Source of the DNA: Solen grandis
Lineage: Eukaryota; Mollusca; Bivalvia; Adapedonta; Solenidae
Assembly: GCA_021229015.1 (NCBI GenBank)
Contig: CM037780.1
Span: 69,729,812-69,793,811 of the forward strand
Direction of reading: 5' to 3'
Length of the DNA: 64,000 nt
A program made the translations under genes and the position numbers. The notes below the pieces were generated by a model. The model had not been told where the DNA came from and searched no databases. It worked only from the letters and a program-made list of their open reading frames with translations. Of this stretch, positions 1 through 10,579 are shown one piece after another (the first letter of the stretch is position 1; each line of letters starts with the position of its first letter).

Positions 1-394
1 CCTCAATACAAACTAAATAATCAATGTGAAAGTCATTTTAGATATAATACGATCCTATTAATTGAAACCAGTTGCATCATAAAGACATCCTGACACATGT
101 TTATACGGCTGTTTTTGTTCAACAGACCATATACTCTTCATATTTTTGACATGTTCACATACATTCTTCCTGTTACAAGCACAGGGACTTTGGACATAAA
201 TTAATTCAAGTAAAAAGAACGCCTTTAGGTGACCTTATGCAATTTCTTTTTCAATAAGATATACTTTAACTTTGACAGTGTTGGGGATAAGAGTTGGAGA
301 TAAATGTAATTAATGCCCAATTTGGTGCTCGAGTTTTTTGAGCGCCTGCTCCGTAACCAGGAGCCTGCCAATTCATACCGTTATTGTTGGAAAT
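1..394. other. No gene seen
   Basis: AT-rich single-copy-looking sequence. I see no splice-framed coding segment, RNA gene or repeat here. Confidence 0.5.
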
Positions 395-556
395 GATATT
401 GCTACACAGCATATTCTGGTAGTTCTAGGACTGGTTGGCCCGAGGTCTGGATGTTATATCACTTGTCTACGGCGTGATATGACAGTTATGAAGCACTCTA
501 GCTGTCTCAGTTTAGATGACTTAATACTTTCAGTAAGAAGTAAATCCAAACAAAAA
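395..556 (+). repeat. Degenerate SINE-B copy
   Basis: This stretch follows the same order of blocks as the better SINE copies at 45484-45669 and 53485-53783: CAGCATATTCTGGTAG, then GGTTGGCCCGAGGTC, then TCTACGGCGTGATA, then CTGTCTCAGTT. It is clearly more diverged than those copies, and I see no target-site duplication. It is probably an old insertion. An 89-codon open frame running across it (338-607, plus) is a by-product and not a gene. Confidence 0.5.
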
Positions 557-1105
557 TATCAATCTGTACATATTAATACTTTTAGTAATACGAATTTTCG
601 ACCTTGAACATTTCCATGGTTGGTCATAACACATTACCATCTTAAATGTACGCAAGTGAATAGGATCTTCAGCAAGTATTCAACTTCAGGCACTAGAGTC
701 TGGCTGTTGTGGTCTGGTTATATCTAATTTATCCTCAACACTTGTTTCTGACTGTATAACGATATTTCATTACATGCAGATGATATATTGCTATCTCCAG
801 GGTTTTCCTTGTTGATTCTAAATTGAAACATTATGGCATAACACAAACGTGACGTTATCGCCTAACTGACACATCGGCCGAGATTTGTGATTGATGTGAT
901 CTATCTGTAGACATACATACCCAGTACGAAGTAAGTAAGTTTAATGAATGGATACAGAACATTAACATATTGATTGAAATCATTTTAAACTTAATATTAA
1001 GCACTATGGAGATCAGTTATGTGTGAGTTGCACTGAATTTATGTCAGGAACGACTCCTGGTGAATGAGCAAACCTTTATTTGATTGTTTAGAGAGTTTCG
1101 AAGTT

Positions 1106-1330
1106 GTTACCACCCTGAGCACAAAGTGCCCAAGTTGGATTACTGTAACTAGCCATTGCCCGGGGGTCATTCGTCGCCAAAAATTAACTTACAACGAATT
1201 TTCTCTTTAACCCCTGGGCAAAGTTTGATATAATTTTCGGTGGTGCCCTTTTAAAGTTGTTTAAGGACTTTGTCTCCAAGAAGACATCTGGTTGCTATGG
1301 CAACAGAAAGAGTTTAAAAGTTTGGAAATG
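1106..1330 (+). repeat. Possible interspersed-repeat fragment
   Basis: The GAGCACAAAGTGC hairpin core near 1118, the CCCGGGGGTCATTCGTCGCC block and the CATCTGGTTGCTATGGCAAC block resemble pieces of non-autonomous repeats I associate with bivalve DNA. The last block also occurs in diverged form near 24280, 56230 and 58265 in this window. No ends can be defined. Confidence 0.3.
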
Positions 1331-1669
1331 TTCTTCACAACCGCAGGCCAGATACACAGATATTCCTTGCGCTCCGCACTACCAATGTTCAAATTAATCC
1401 AATGGTTAATAGTGGACGTGCTTGCTTTTTTTCCTTATTCGAGCTTGCATATAGTGCAAACCATTAACAACTACTGACTTGAAAATATTTTGACATAAAT
1501 GTTTCTTGAGTATCGCTTTATTAAGATTGTAAAATCAATAAAAATATTCATAATAATAATAATTGTTTCAAGGGGCGTAATGATTTTAGAAACCTTATAA
1601 ATGCGCTCTGAACTTAGTAAACTCGGCCGTAACAAGAACAATCTTAACAATTTTATGAAAGGTTAAGCA

Positions 1670-1700
1670 CTCTCTCTCTCCCTCCCTCTCCCTCTCTCTT
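1670..1700 (+). repeat. CT microsatellite
   Basis: A run of CT dinucleotides with CCT interruptions, directly readable. Confidence 0.85.
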
Positions 1701-2549
1701 ACAGATTATAAGATAAACAAGAATATATGTACATTGTATTTTTTTAAATCAAGGAATCAGATATTTAAAATAACAAAATAACAAATGCACAGTAATAGAT
1801 ATGTCAATGTAAATAAAATCTGATAAATTATACCCCAATGATGCTATTTTAATAGAACCAAAAATATAAATGTTATACCTCATTACTGTATTGTGACAAG
1901 GAAAATGTAACCTTATTGATAACTTTCAAATTCATATTTATTCATTTTTTTCTTTTCTTTTTAATGAAATGTAATATAACAAAAATAGTCCCCCAGCTGG
2001 ATCAGAACTCGCAATCTAGCCTTGCAGCCAGTGCCATTAAATTCGTATTTAGAACGATGGTTATGTTAACAGCCCGCCTGATACAACAAGCAGAGTTTTC
2101 GTTCGTTCCTCAAGAATCTTGTCAAAGCAGAAAAAATGTACATTGAAGTTGATTTAAGGAGTAAAAAAAAAAAAAAACGCTTATGCAAAATTTCGACCTC
2201 AAGCAACAAAATTATTTAGCTCAAGGCTTATATGTCAATATATGAATAATATATCTAACAATTATTAAACCATCATTCCCCCAGACACACCAAAAAATGC
2301 ATCTCCTTCATTCTTACACATTTATTTTAAAACTTTTTTTTACTCAAAAAGTAGGACGGTGGCGCCCAAATGTTCTTTTATGATTCTCTGTAATCATGCA
2401 AAGTTTAAAAAAAATCTATGGGACAGTTTAAATTTTCCTTCTTTGTCTATATAGAAAATGTATCAAACTGTATCATGCGACCTTAAGTTTTATTGAATGA
2501 TATTCATCTTGATTTATAATTTTTATTATTTAGAGTCAAATCTGCATAG

Positions 2550-2905
2550 ATTCAAACGTCCGCTTTGCGTTCGGGAGGTTTGGGGTTCGAATCCCAGCAG
2601 GAGCACTTCCTCTGGTAACCACATCAAACCGAAAACGTACAAATTTGGTACCAGATGCACCCTTTGCCTGACACTCGGCAAAATGGGGTTGCTATGGAAA
2701 CCCGGAGTACTCAGTACTGGTTCTACTCAGGAACTTGCTATACACCGGTCACGTAAAAGAACCAAGGGGTCTATTCGCAAAATGAGCTAGGATATCGCAC
2801 CCGGACTCCCTTGCATCCAACTACGATCTCTTCCGATACTATCTGTTCAACAGAAACAAGACCCACATGTGGGAAATCCTTGACCGTAAGGTCTAAAGTA
2901 TAACC
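2550..2905 (+). mobile_element. tRNA-derived SINE, distinct family
   Basis: The left end has the second half of a tRNA-like head: GTTCGGGAGG, then GGGGTTCGAATCCCAGC, which is a good Pol III B-box inside a T-arm-like stem. A non-coding body of about 300 bp follows (for example ACTCGGCAAAATGGGG and GGTCTATTCGCAAAATGAGC) and then an AAG microsatellite tail (2941-2981). The A-box half of the head is missing or too diverged to see, so the copy is probably 5'-truncated. It shares no obvious body sequence with the other SINEs here. I found no convincing target-site duplication. The open frame at 2497-2790 is a by-product. Confidence 0.6.
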
Positions 2906-2940
2906 ATAGTAATCAGAAAATGATTGCTAACCATTACAAT

Positions 2941-2981
2941 AGAAGAGAAGAAGAAGAAGAAGAAGAAGAAGAAGAAGAGAA
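2941..2981 (+). repeat. AAG microsatellite tail
   Basis: About twelve AAG units with minor interruptions, directly after the SINE body and probably grown from its 3' tail. Confidence 0.85.
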
Positions 2982-5900
2982 ATAACTATACATATACAAA
3001 AACACATAAAATTGTTGTTTTTTCAGACCTATAAATGAATATTCATGTATATAAACAATGATAAAATTGGGTTGGCTGACATTAGTTATGCCTTAAATAA
3101 CTTTGACAACAGAAAAAAAAACACAAGCATGCGTTTATATAATGCTTGACATTCTTTGACACAAATAAAACACCATTTTTTGAACAATTTTATAATGAAT
3201 GATAAAAAGTTGAGCTGAAAGCAGTGGAGAAAAATTTATTAATTAAATATGGAATAAAAATAGTTTTATGACAAGACACAAGATGAACGTATTTATTAAT
3301 GATGAGCGCAAGGGATTTGTGATATGTTGAGAGGGAAAAACAAAAAGAAATTATTATTTCAAAATTTATTTAGAATTCAAATATAGAGATAAGAATTGAC
3401 ATAAACAAGATAATGAGTAAATACATTTTTACACAAGTTCCGCGGCGGTTCTGAGAAAATAGTACTGCTGAGAGGGGTAGTATTAAGGAACAGTCGGAAG
3501 TCCACTTTATCTAGTTACGATGTCGAAACGTCTTGTGGCTAAACCTTCGAGACACCAGGTAGTAACATTACTTCTACATTTTATCTAATCCCCATATTTG
3601 TATATAACTATACATGGGAGTATAAGATAGTGTGTCTGACTAACTGTCGAGTAAACACCATTTGTTACGAATTAAAATCAGTTCTTTTAATATCAGAAAG
3701 ATAAAAAAATACTGCTTTATACCAATTACGAGAGTTAATGGGAAAAAGTCACACCTCATATTAAATAATTGTCAAACATTATGAAAACATTTCCAATGTA
3801 ACAATCGGTCCAGTTACGAGCTATTAATCTTCATTGGGAAGTACAATTTATTTGTACATGACTACAAAATTATCGCATCTAAAATAATTCAAATTTTCAT
3901 GATTATTATAATATTAATGAAGATAATATGTTTATACCAATTGATGTTTTGATACATTCATATTTCTCTTATTTTTGTCTAGGAAGTTTTGAATATTCCC
4001 GATCCTTTCATTTTCATGTTGATTATCGCCACCATCCCACGATATCAACCCGCCTTGCCAATGGTTCAAATTTCAATGTCAGAATCGGATGAAAACAAAT
4101 CATTCATGATTCACCCTTCATTATACCCGATCTTTTGAGTCCCTATAGTAACACCACAACCTCGAGACAGGTGTTCGTTTCTCCGTACAGGTATGGTAAA
4201 GTCGGTGCATTATGATTCGCCAGTACGTAAGTCATTTTGAACGTGAAACCACAAGTCGTCCGTCCTCATGTGATCTTTGTTTTCTCGATAAGACCATTAT
4301 ATGAGGGTGTTCATTGGCTGACTCTCAGTCACGATTATTCAAATAAGTTTTATAAGTTGATGGAAGATACATGAGGTGAGCAATCTCGATCGTTCACGAT
4401 TCCCTTGTTCACATTTAACTCTTTGTAACATCTAGATTTGAAGGAGGTGCTAAATGCTTGTTCAAATTACCATGTAAATTCCGTTATGGTTTTATATATG
4501 GCCCTTTGCCATCTGTATGCATGGGGTAATTTAAACACCAGTAAAGGTTGCTGAAGCAGCCAAACTAGTTCCTTGAAAACAATAGGAGAAATTGTTCTCT
4601 CTTAATTTCGTGTTATCTTATTAATCTTGAATCGTGCCCTAGAATGAACAAGCTCTGAAAAGAAGCACAACAAGTAAAAGACTTTACACTAAAATGAGAA
4701 ATTTTGAGCATTGACATTACAAATATCTATTAATTGGTCTGTTAAAAAATCTAGATATTTGAAGAACTCGCTGATAAATGAAATAAAAAGTGATAACGAA
4801 ATATTTTGTTCAAGAATCAGAGGGTCATATATTTTTTTTTCTGACAGACAAGGCTTTTGGTTGCTCTAGTATTTGGGTGAACTGCTACGTTTTTGGTTAC
4901 ATCCATGTTCATTCCAAAACAAAATAAGTATGTGTTGAAAACATCTCATAATTTGCCATTGAAGAATTGATTGAAGCAAATCCCAGTGATGTAACAGTTG
5001 CAGGCATACAATTAGTGTCACACAAGCAGAATGACGCGCCGAATGGGATTTCTTCCAGCTTGTTTATATTATATTTCATTGCACTATCACCTAGATAAAA
5101 TGTTTTCTGGCACCAGAAACCATTGCAATTACATAGTCTGCATCTCAGAACGTTAGAGGCTCTGACTTACGGGCCTTCTATATTGAAGGGCACGATCTTC
5201 CAATTATATGCATCCATTTCCCCCAGGCATGTTATGCATGTGTACAAAAACTGTCGCTAACATTCCTGTACAACTGTTTATGTGATGTTAGTTAAGGGAG
5301 GCTTTTAGACAGCGACTGTGTGTTATTTTCGTTTTGTCACATGGTTGGCTACAGTGCCTTTTGTGCTCATTACACAACCTTCTAAACCATCGTCGTTGTC
5401 ATGGTAGTGCAATATACTGCCCATAGTCCTTAACTTTGCAGAATATTTTCATAATTTCATGTGAAAAAAATTGAAATTTAAACTAAGTGCACGTTTGATT
5501 CTAATCATGAATGAAAACACCTTAGTGTTTGTTGTTGAAAAGTTGTCATCGTTACCCTAACTTACCCAGTGGAATGAATGATAAATGTATTTTTCTTTAC
5601 AATGAGATCATTTTAAAAATGTATTAAATAAATAAGGAGAACTGTGGCGTTCATAATTTCTCATGACGTTGAAAATGTTAAATGTTCTGCAACGAACACA
5701 TATCAAAAAACCATTAATGGGGTTTGATTTGATTTTCACTAAAAGCTACAGGCGCATTAAACATATCAAATTATGAATCTCTCGGTTGAATTAATTTTAA
5801 TTAGATAACTAACTTGTAGGCTCAGGGCTTATTTTAATCGTTATGGTCTCATACGTGTTTATTTCATAGAGTGCTAATTGCCAATGATGTTTAATGCAGC

Positions 5901-7130
5901 ACGCGCGATTGGTCGGCCTTTTTGTAGATTTTCTCTGTTTGGAATAAGTAGAAACGTGGCATCGAGGTTTTTCCTATTTGTTGATGTGGCGATTTGACAT
6001 TGATGGAAATCTCTCCAAAAACTTAATGTTTAATATATTTAAGTGACCTAATGGAATTAAAAATAATGAAATAAACAGGGTATGGGAGGCTGTACTTAAG
6101 ATTTTGTCCTATCTTTGTAATCATCCAAGCATTTAATATTTCTACTTTGGTAAACGAATCATTCACTTTCATTTACAGAACCTCGAACAGGTTCGATACA
6201 TAATCCTTGGTCATGAGGTGACGGTGCTTAATACACGCAAAGACAAATGCTATAATATTATTACAACGCATTTATTTTGTTTGTGTGTGTATGTGTTTGT
6301 CTGCTATTTACTTTAAATATTGATTAGACAATCATATTTTTAACTCCATCATCTAAACCTTGTATTTCGTTTCGACCAAGTCTATATCAGTTATGGAGTT
6401 TAGTTATATATGTATGTAGATTCTCTTTCTTATTTTTTATTCATGAAGGAATTTGCGCTAAAATGCTTATATACATTTTTCTTCCCTCTTCTCGGAACGA
6501 TGTATTAATGTCATGTTCCTCTCTTTTTATGTGATACTTAGAATATATTTTATTTACTAAAAAGTTGTTTATTACTTGGCTATGGTTAGGTTGGTAATTT
6601 AGGTAATTTTAATTCGCTTATAGCGAAAAGCTTTTTTTGTGATAATACTAGTAAATCAGGAATAAATTATGTAATTTTGAACAATGAATTAAAAGCGTCC
6701 AATGTACTTTTATGGGCGTCGTAGACAAGGATATGTTAACTTATCGTTAATTAGTACCGTATACTGCATGATTATATCATCATCTTAGGCATTTAGGTAC
6801 TTAAAGCATTGGGTATTTGACAGGTCATATACCTTAAACTTACTCAAGGTCTAGTGCGAGGTTCAAGACCCATTCCCTCTGTCAGTAAATAAGTACAAAT
6901 GTATGAGGGGGAAATCATTTCTATTGTGCGAAGTGGCTATGTTAATTAATGTAAATGATAAACACTTGCCATGAATTGTCATGAGTATGGCGAGATTGTC
7001 GTTAATTTTCAAACTAAAACACAAGAGATAAAAATCTAAAACAACAATGTTAGAGCTATTGTCATGTTAGTTTAAGCTTTTGAGCTGAATGGCATTTTGA
7101 CGTGAGATAAAAACATCTCAGCTCTCTTCT
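2982..7130. other. No gene seen (4.1 kb)
   Basis: AT-rich DNA without long frames. I saw no convincing exon, tRNA, TIR or tandem repeat. The CpG-containing patch at 4030-4400 is a little richer in GC than its surroundings but has no open frame with splice edges. A weak GGTTCAAGACC B-box-like match near 6860 has no A-box partner. Confidence 0.5.
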
Positions 7131-7440
7131 TTCAGCTGTCAAATGATTTGAGGTGTTCATCTAACGGTCTCCAGCATTTTATTAGAATTTAAAAATAATT
7201 GACTGAGGAGGCGAGCGAGTTATCGATTTTTAATTATTTGAAAGCAAATCCCTGGAAAAATGTTGTCGATATCGCTGAATCATTTACCGATGTTACACCT
7301 TATCGATAGTGTGTTCGCGTTTCAGCACCCGCCGCAGTCATTGTAAACATATTAACAAACCGATCTATTCGTCGTCAAGATTTGATGCGTATCGTGCATT
7401 CAATCTAGGAACGTCAATACATTCGAGACAAGGTCAAGAA
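7131..7440 (+). repeat. Dispersed repeat family E, copy 1
   Basis: It shares a series of blocks with 31871-32265 and 34640-34983, all in the same orientation. Examples are TTCAGCTGTCAAATGATTTG (TTCAAGCTGTCAATTCGTTT in copy 2), AATCCCTGGAAAAATG and TCTGAATCATTTA-like blocks shared with copy 3, GTTCGCGTTTCAGCA, and AAACATATTAACAAACC. No coding capacity or ends are seen. The 61-codon frame at 7309-7494 lies in it by chance. Confidence 0.65.
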
Positions 7441-7780
7441 TCCGACTTGAATGCAGAGACAACAACAACAACACTGGTATCACAGAGGTTGTGACTGATA
7501 TAGATATTTTTTTGTCAAGAACATTAAACATGAACATATTCTAATGTATCACATACCGGATGAGTGTATTATTTCGACCAAAATTGTTGCCGATTGTCTA
7601 CAATTTGTGTTGCAGTTGATAAAGGTGGCGATAATACTAAAACCGAAGCCAGGCATGAATCTTTCAAACTGTCGAAATGGTCATATCATTCCTGGCCGGC
7701 AAGTGGGTTTTAATTGCTAAACAGTGTTGTATGTTTCTCCGTGTCTGTCTTTACACGATGTAATTCTGTAAATGAAAAAT

Positions 7781-7807
7781 CAACAAAAACAACAACAACA
7801 ACAACAA

Positions 7808-7840
<33 letters not shown>

Positions 7841-7842
7841 AA
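7781..7842 (+). repeat. AAC microsatellite
   Basis: CAA/AAC repeats with AAAAC interruptions, directly readable. Confidence 0.9.
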
Positions 7843-8553
7843 CCCCACTTATATATAGATATGTCGCCCGTCTTTTCTTGAAATTGTCTATTATAATGAT
7901 TATAACAGATGTCATTGAGTTTTTCGATATTTAAAATTTAGTTTTACGTTTCAGGTTTCATCTGCGGAGTGTTGTAATGTACTTACAAAAACTCAAGTGT
8001 ACACATACTTGCCGTTTTCGTACTTAAACTTCTCCCGCTAACAATAATAACATAATTTGCCTATGGGGGCATAGATTATAAAACAAATTACACCTCATTA
8101 TTATTTAAACTTTTGAACAGAACAGAACATTTCATTATTTTCATCCAGGTATATGAGTGAATTGTTCAGTTGACTGTATGGGCCGACAGGCAAATGGACC
8201 GGTCGCAGAGAAAGACTTACAGACAATTGTATATAGACAAATATATGTATATCACAAAGTCATCGGTATAACATCTCTCGTTATAGATGTGCTTTCAGGT
8301 TCATATGATATCAGTATAAAGTTTTAACACAGTAGCTTAATGAGGGGACCGCCGTGGCCGAGCGGTTACAGTCGTGGACTACAAATCTCTCAGCCCCTCA
8401 CTGCTGTGGGTTCGAATACTGGTAGAGACTTCGGATTTTTCATGTGAGGAAGCCTTCCAGCTGACCTGCGGTAGGTCGGTGGCTCTATCTGGGTACCTCT
8501 GTGTACTCGGGGTCTTCCTCCACCTGTAATTAGCTGGACGTCGCTATATATAA

Positions 8554-8651
8554 TGTATACTTGATCACGTGATGTTTTGCATAAGAAATAGATGAACGTT
8601 TTGTAATAGTATTCAAATGTTCTGTATATATGTATTTTCTATTTTGTTGTT

Positions 8652-8721
<70 letters not shown>

Positions 8722-8758
8722 TACTATGTACAAGTCAATAAAATATATGTTCTGTTCT
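8554..8758. mobile_element. Secondary insertion inside SINE-A
   Basis: This segment has no counterpart in the SINE-A copies at 25364, 46836 or 55411, where GTCGCTATATA runs straight into ACTGAAATACTGTCG. It carries an AT microsatellite and an AATAAA near its right side. GCTATA at the left junction and GCTATAC at the right suggest a short target duplication, but AT-richness makes the exact edges uncertain. Its origin is not recognised. Confidence 0.5.
8654..8718. repeat. AT microsatellite
   Basis: About 32 AT dinucleotides with one phase break. It lies inside the secondary insertion. Confidence 0.95.
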
Positions 8759-9160
8759 GCTATACGATTGGAATACTATCGCAGCGACGGTAACCCCAAT
8801 ACATCAACAACGTAGCTTAATGACGCCTCGATATTTCTTAATAACCAATACGGCAAGTTTAATCACGGGTTAAACCATGGTAAATTTGGCAATACATCTC
8901 GCTGACCCTGCGACTTATATATTTTCAAAAAAAAAAAAAAATTAATAAATAAATAATTATACATTTTAGGATGTAGATAATATCGATAGAAATAACGACA
9001 GACTCCAGAATATAGTTTAACACCATTCTTCCTCATTCAAGGAAGAAATAAAAGGAACACTGCAAATTATATAGAAATCTCCACATTTTGAGTTCAGATC
9101 AAAGCAAATACTAAAACTTTCTAAGCGGACATTAAGCTATTTTTTACGTAGAAAAAAAGG

Positions 9161-9405
9161 ATTGTTTATTTGTTTGTTTATTGGGTTTAACGTCCTACGG
9201 ACAGCATTTTAGTCATTTAGAGAAAATGTCTACTCTAGATATAGTGATGCCACACTGCAGTATCACGCCGTTGGTATGTGGCATGATACCCAGTCACATT
9301 TTCCTGACACCGGCAAAACAGTTCTGGATCTACCCTTGTATACTGAGCGCGACCCCTCAATTCCGGGGCGGACGCTCTAACCACTCGGTCACCGGGAACG
9401 GTAGA
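9161..9405 (-). mobile_element. SINE-B, minus strand, with TSD
   Basis: Read on the minus strand it begins with a tRNA-like head (GGTGACCGAGTGGTTAGAGC as A-box side). The SINE-B body follows (GTGACTGGGTATCATGCCAC, ACGGCGTGATACTGCAGTGT, GTAGACATTTTCTC) and the element ends GGACGTTAAACCCAATAAAC. Flanking direct repeats AGAAAAAAAGG (9150-9160) and AGAAACAAAGG (9406-9416) match at 10 of 11 positions and fit a target-site duplication. The open frame at 9181-9441 on the other strand is a by-product. Confidence 0.8.
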
Positions 9406-9416
9406 AGAAACAAAGG

Positions 9417-9970
9417 TGCCTTCAACACTGTTCGTCTGTAATAAGCGCTGACATACGTCATATGCTAATATTTTGGCACAATATCGTTGATAATTTGCAG
9501 CCTGAAATTACTTACTGATTATGTTACTGATATGCAGGTATCTAATGCATTCTTTGGCAGTGAAAGAGAAACAGGAATAAATGTATGGTTCCTAAACTGT
9601 CAATCAAGTATGTTAACCCGCTTATCCAACTAGTACAAGTGTGAAGCACATGGTGAACAGCTGACCTACTTTACTTAAAAGAACATACATTTTTTGTTTG
9701 TGACATTGTTTGTGAGCACATGACCTATTGTCAAATTATCAATTGGCGGAGGAGTTACATACAAAATGCGGAAGCGTTCATTACACTCGGGATTACAATG
9801 CGGTCCATCACAAAATTATCGTCATATATGTATTAAAGGCATGGCACTGGGCGAAAAACAGCAATTCTGGAATTTATGGCATCTTCCTCCATTAAGGTAT
9901 ATTGTATGTGATAAATAAGATCAGAAATTGTGATACGTCTTACATATATTTGAATAATTTCTATATTAAA

Positions 9971-10001
<31 letters not shown>

Positions 10002-10579
10002 GATAATATTACGTTTACAGTATAACTGGGAGTACAATTCTCTTATAGCGAAGCAAGGAATGGCATTTTTTAAACATTTAATCAATTGAATTAATGTGCA
10101 AATAGGAAAATTACGTTATGCTCCGTTTAATTTGAAACCAGGTTGATTTCGTGCAGTCAGAGTAACAGCTCAAGAGATTAGATGTGTTTGTTAAACTAAT
10201 CATGTCATGCCGCCGTAACCCCTTGGGACAATTGTAAATTGTGGTCTTGAATTTTCAGCCATCTAAACCCGTGCAACATCTAGAAAAAAATGCTTGCTTT
10301 CACTGTAGATGAGACAAAAACCTGTAAAAGGCCTGGTAAATGTAATGTCAGAGTACCCGTTTGCTTTCAGTATGTTGAGTTGGATGTGTAGTCCAGGGGG
10401 ATACATTTTGGACAACATGTGTGGGAAGTTCAAATAAAAATTAATGTCGACGAAACAAGCCTTTTAGACTTTGAAAATTACTATCTAATGCAATCTGTGT
10501 TTGTAGGAAGATGGGCAAAACATATTTCTGATGTTTCGTTCATACGGGCAAACTATTTTACTCGAATACATTAGAAGTA
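9417..10579. other. No gene seen
   Basis: Unique AT-rich DNA with one trinucleotide microsatellite (9971-10001). A GCATTCTTTGGC block near 9549 recurs at about 28330 in a loosely similar context and may be an old dispersed repeat. Confidence 0.45.
9971..10001 (+). repeat. TAC microsatellite
   Basis: Ten perfect TAC/ACT units. Confidence 0.95.

Larger units (their letters stand above)
557..2549. other. No gene seen; minor repeats
   Basis: Mostly unique AT-rich DNA. It contains a possible interspersed-repeat fragment (1106-1330) and a CT microsatellite (about 1670-1700), listed separately. Open frames at 1292-1477 and 1916-2146 have no recognisable protein features and no splice context. Confidence 0.5.
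8344..8811 (+). mobile_element. SINE-A with 12-bp TSD, split by an insertion
   Basis: The head resembles tRNA-Leu/Ser: GTGGCCGAGCGGTTACAG as A-box side and GTGGGTTCGAATACTGG as B-box side. The body shared with three other copies follows: CATGTGAGGAAGCCTTCCAG, CGGTAGGTCGGTGG, CACCTGTAATTAGCTGGACG. Its final segment (GAATACTATCGCAGCGACGG) reappears only at about 8770, after roughly 210 bp of foreign DNA. The element is flanked by a perfect 12-bp direct repeat, GTAGCTTAATGA, at 8332-8343 and 8812-8823. That repeat marks both ends and shows that the head and the displaced tail belong to one insertion event. Confidence 0.85.

Noticed and set aside
2497..2790. 97-residue open frame as a gene
   Set aside because: It lies across a SINE with a clear B-box and shows no protein family features.
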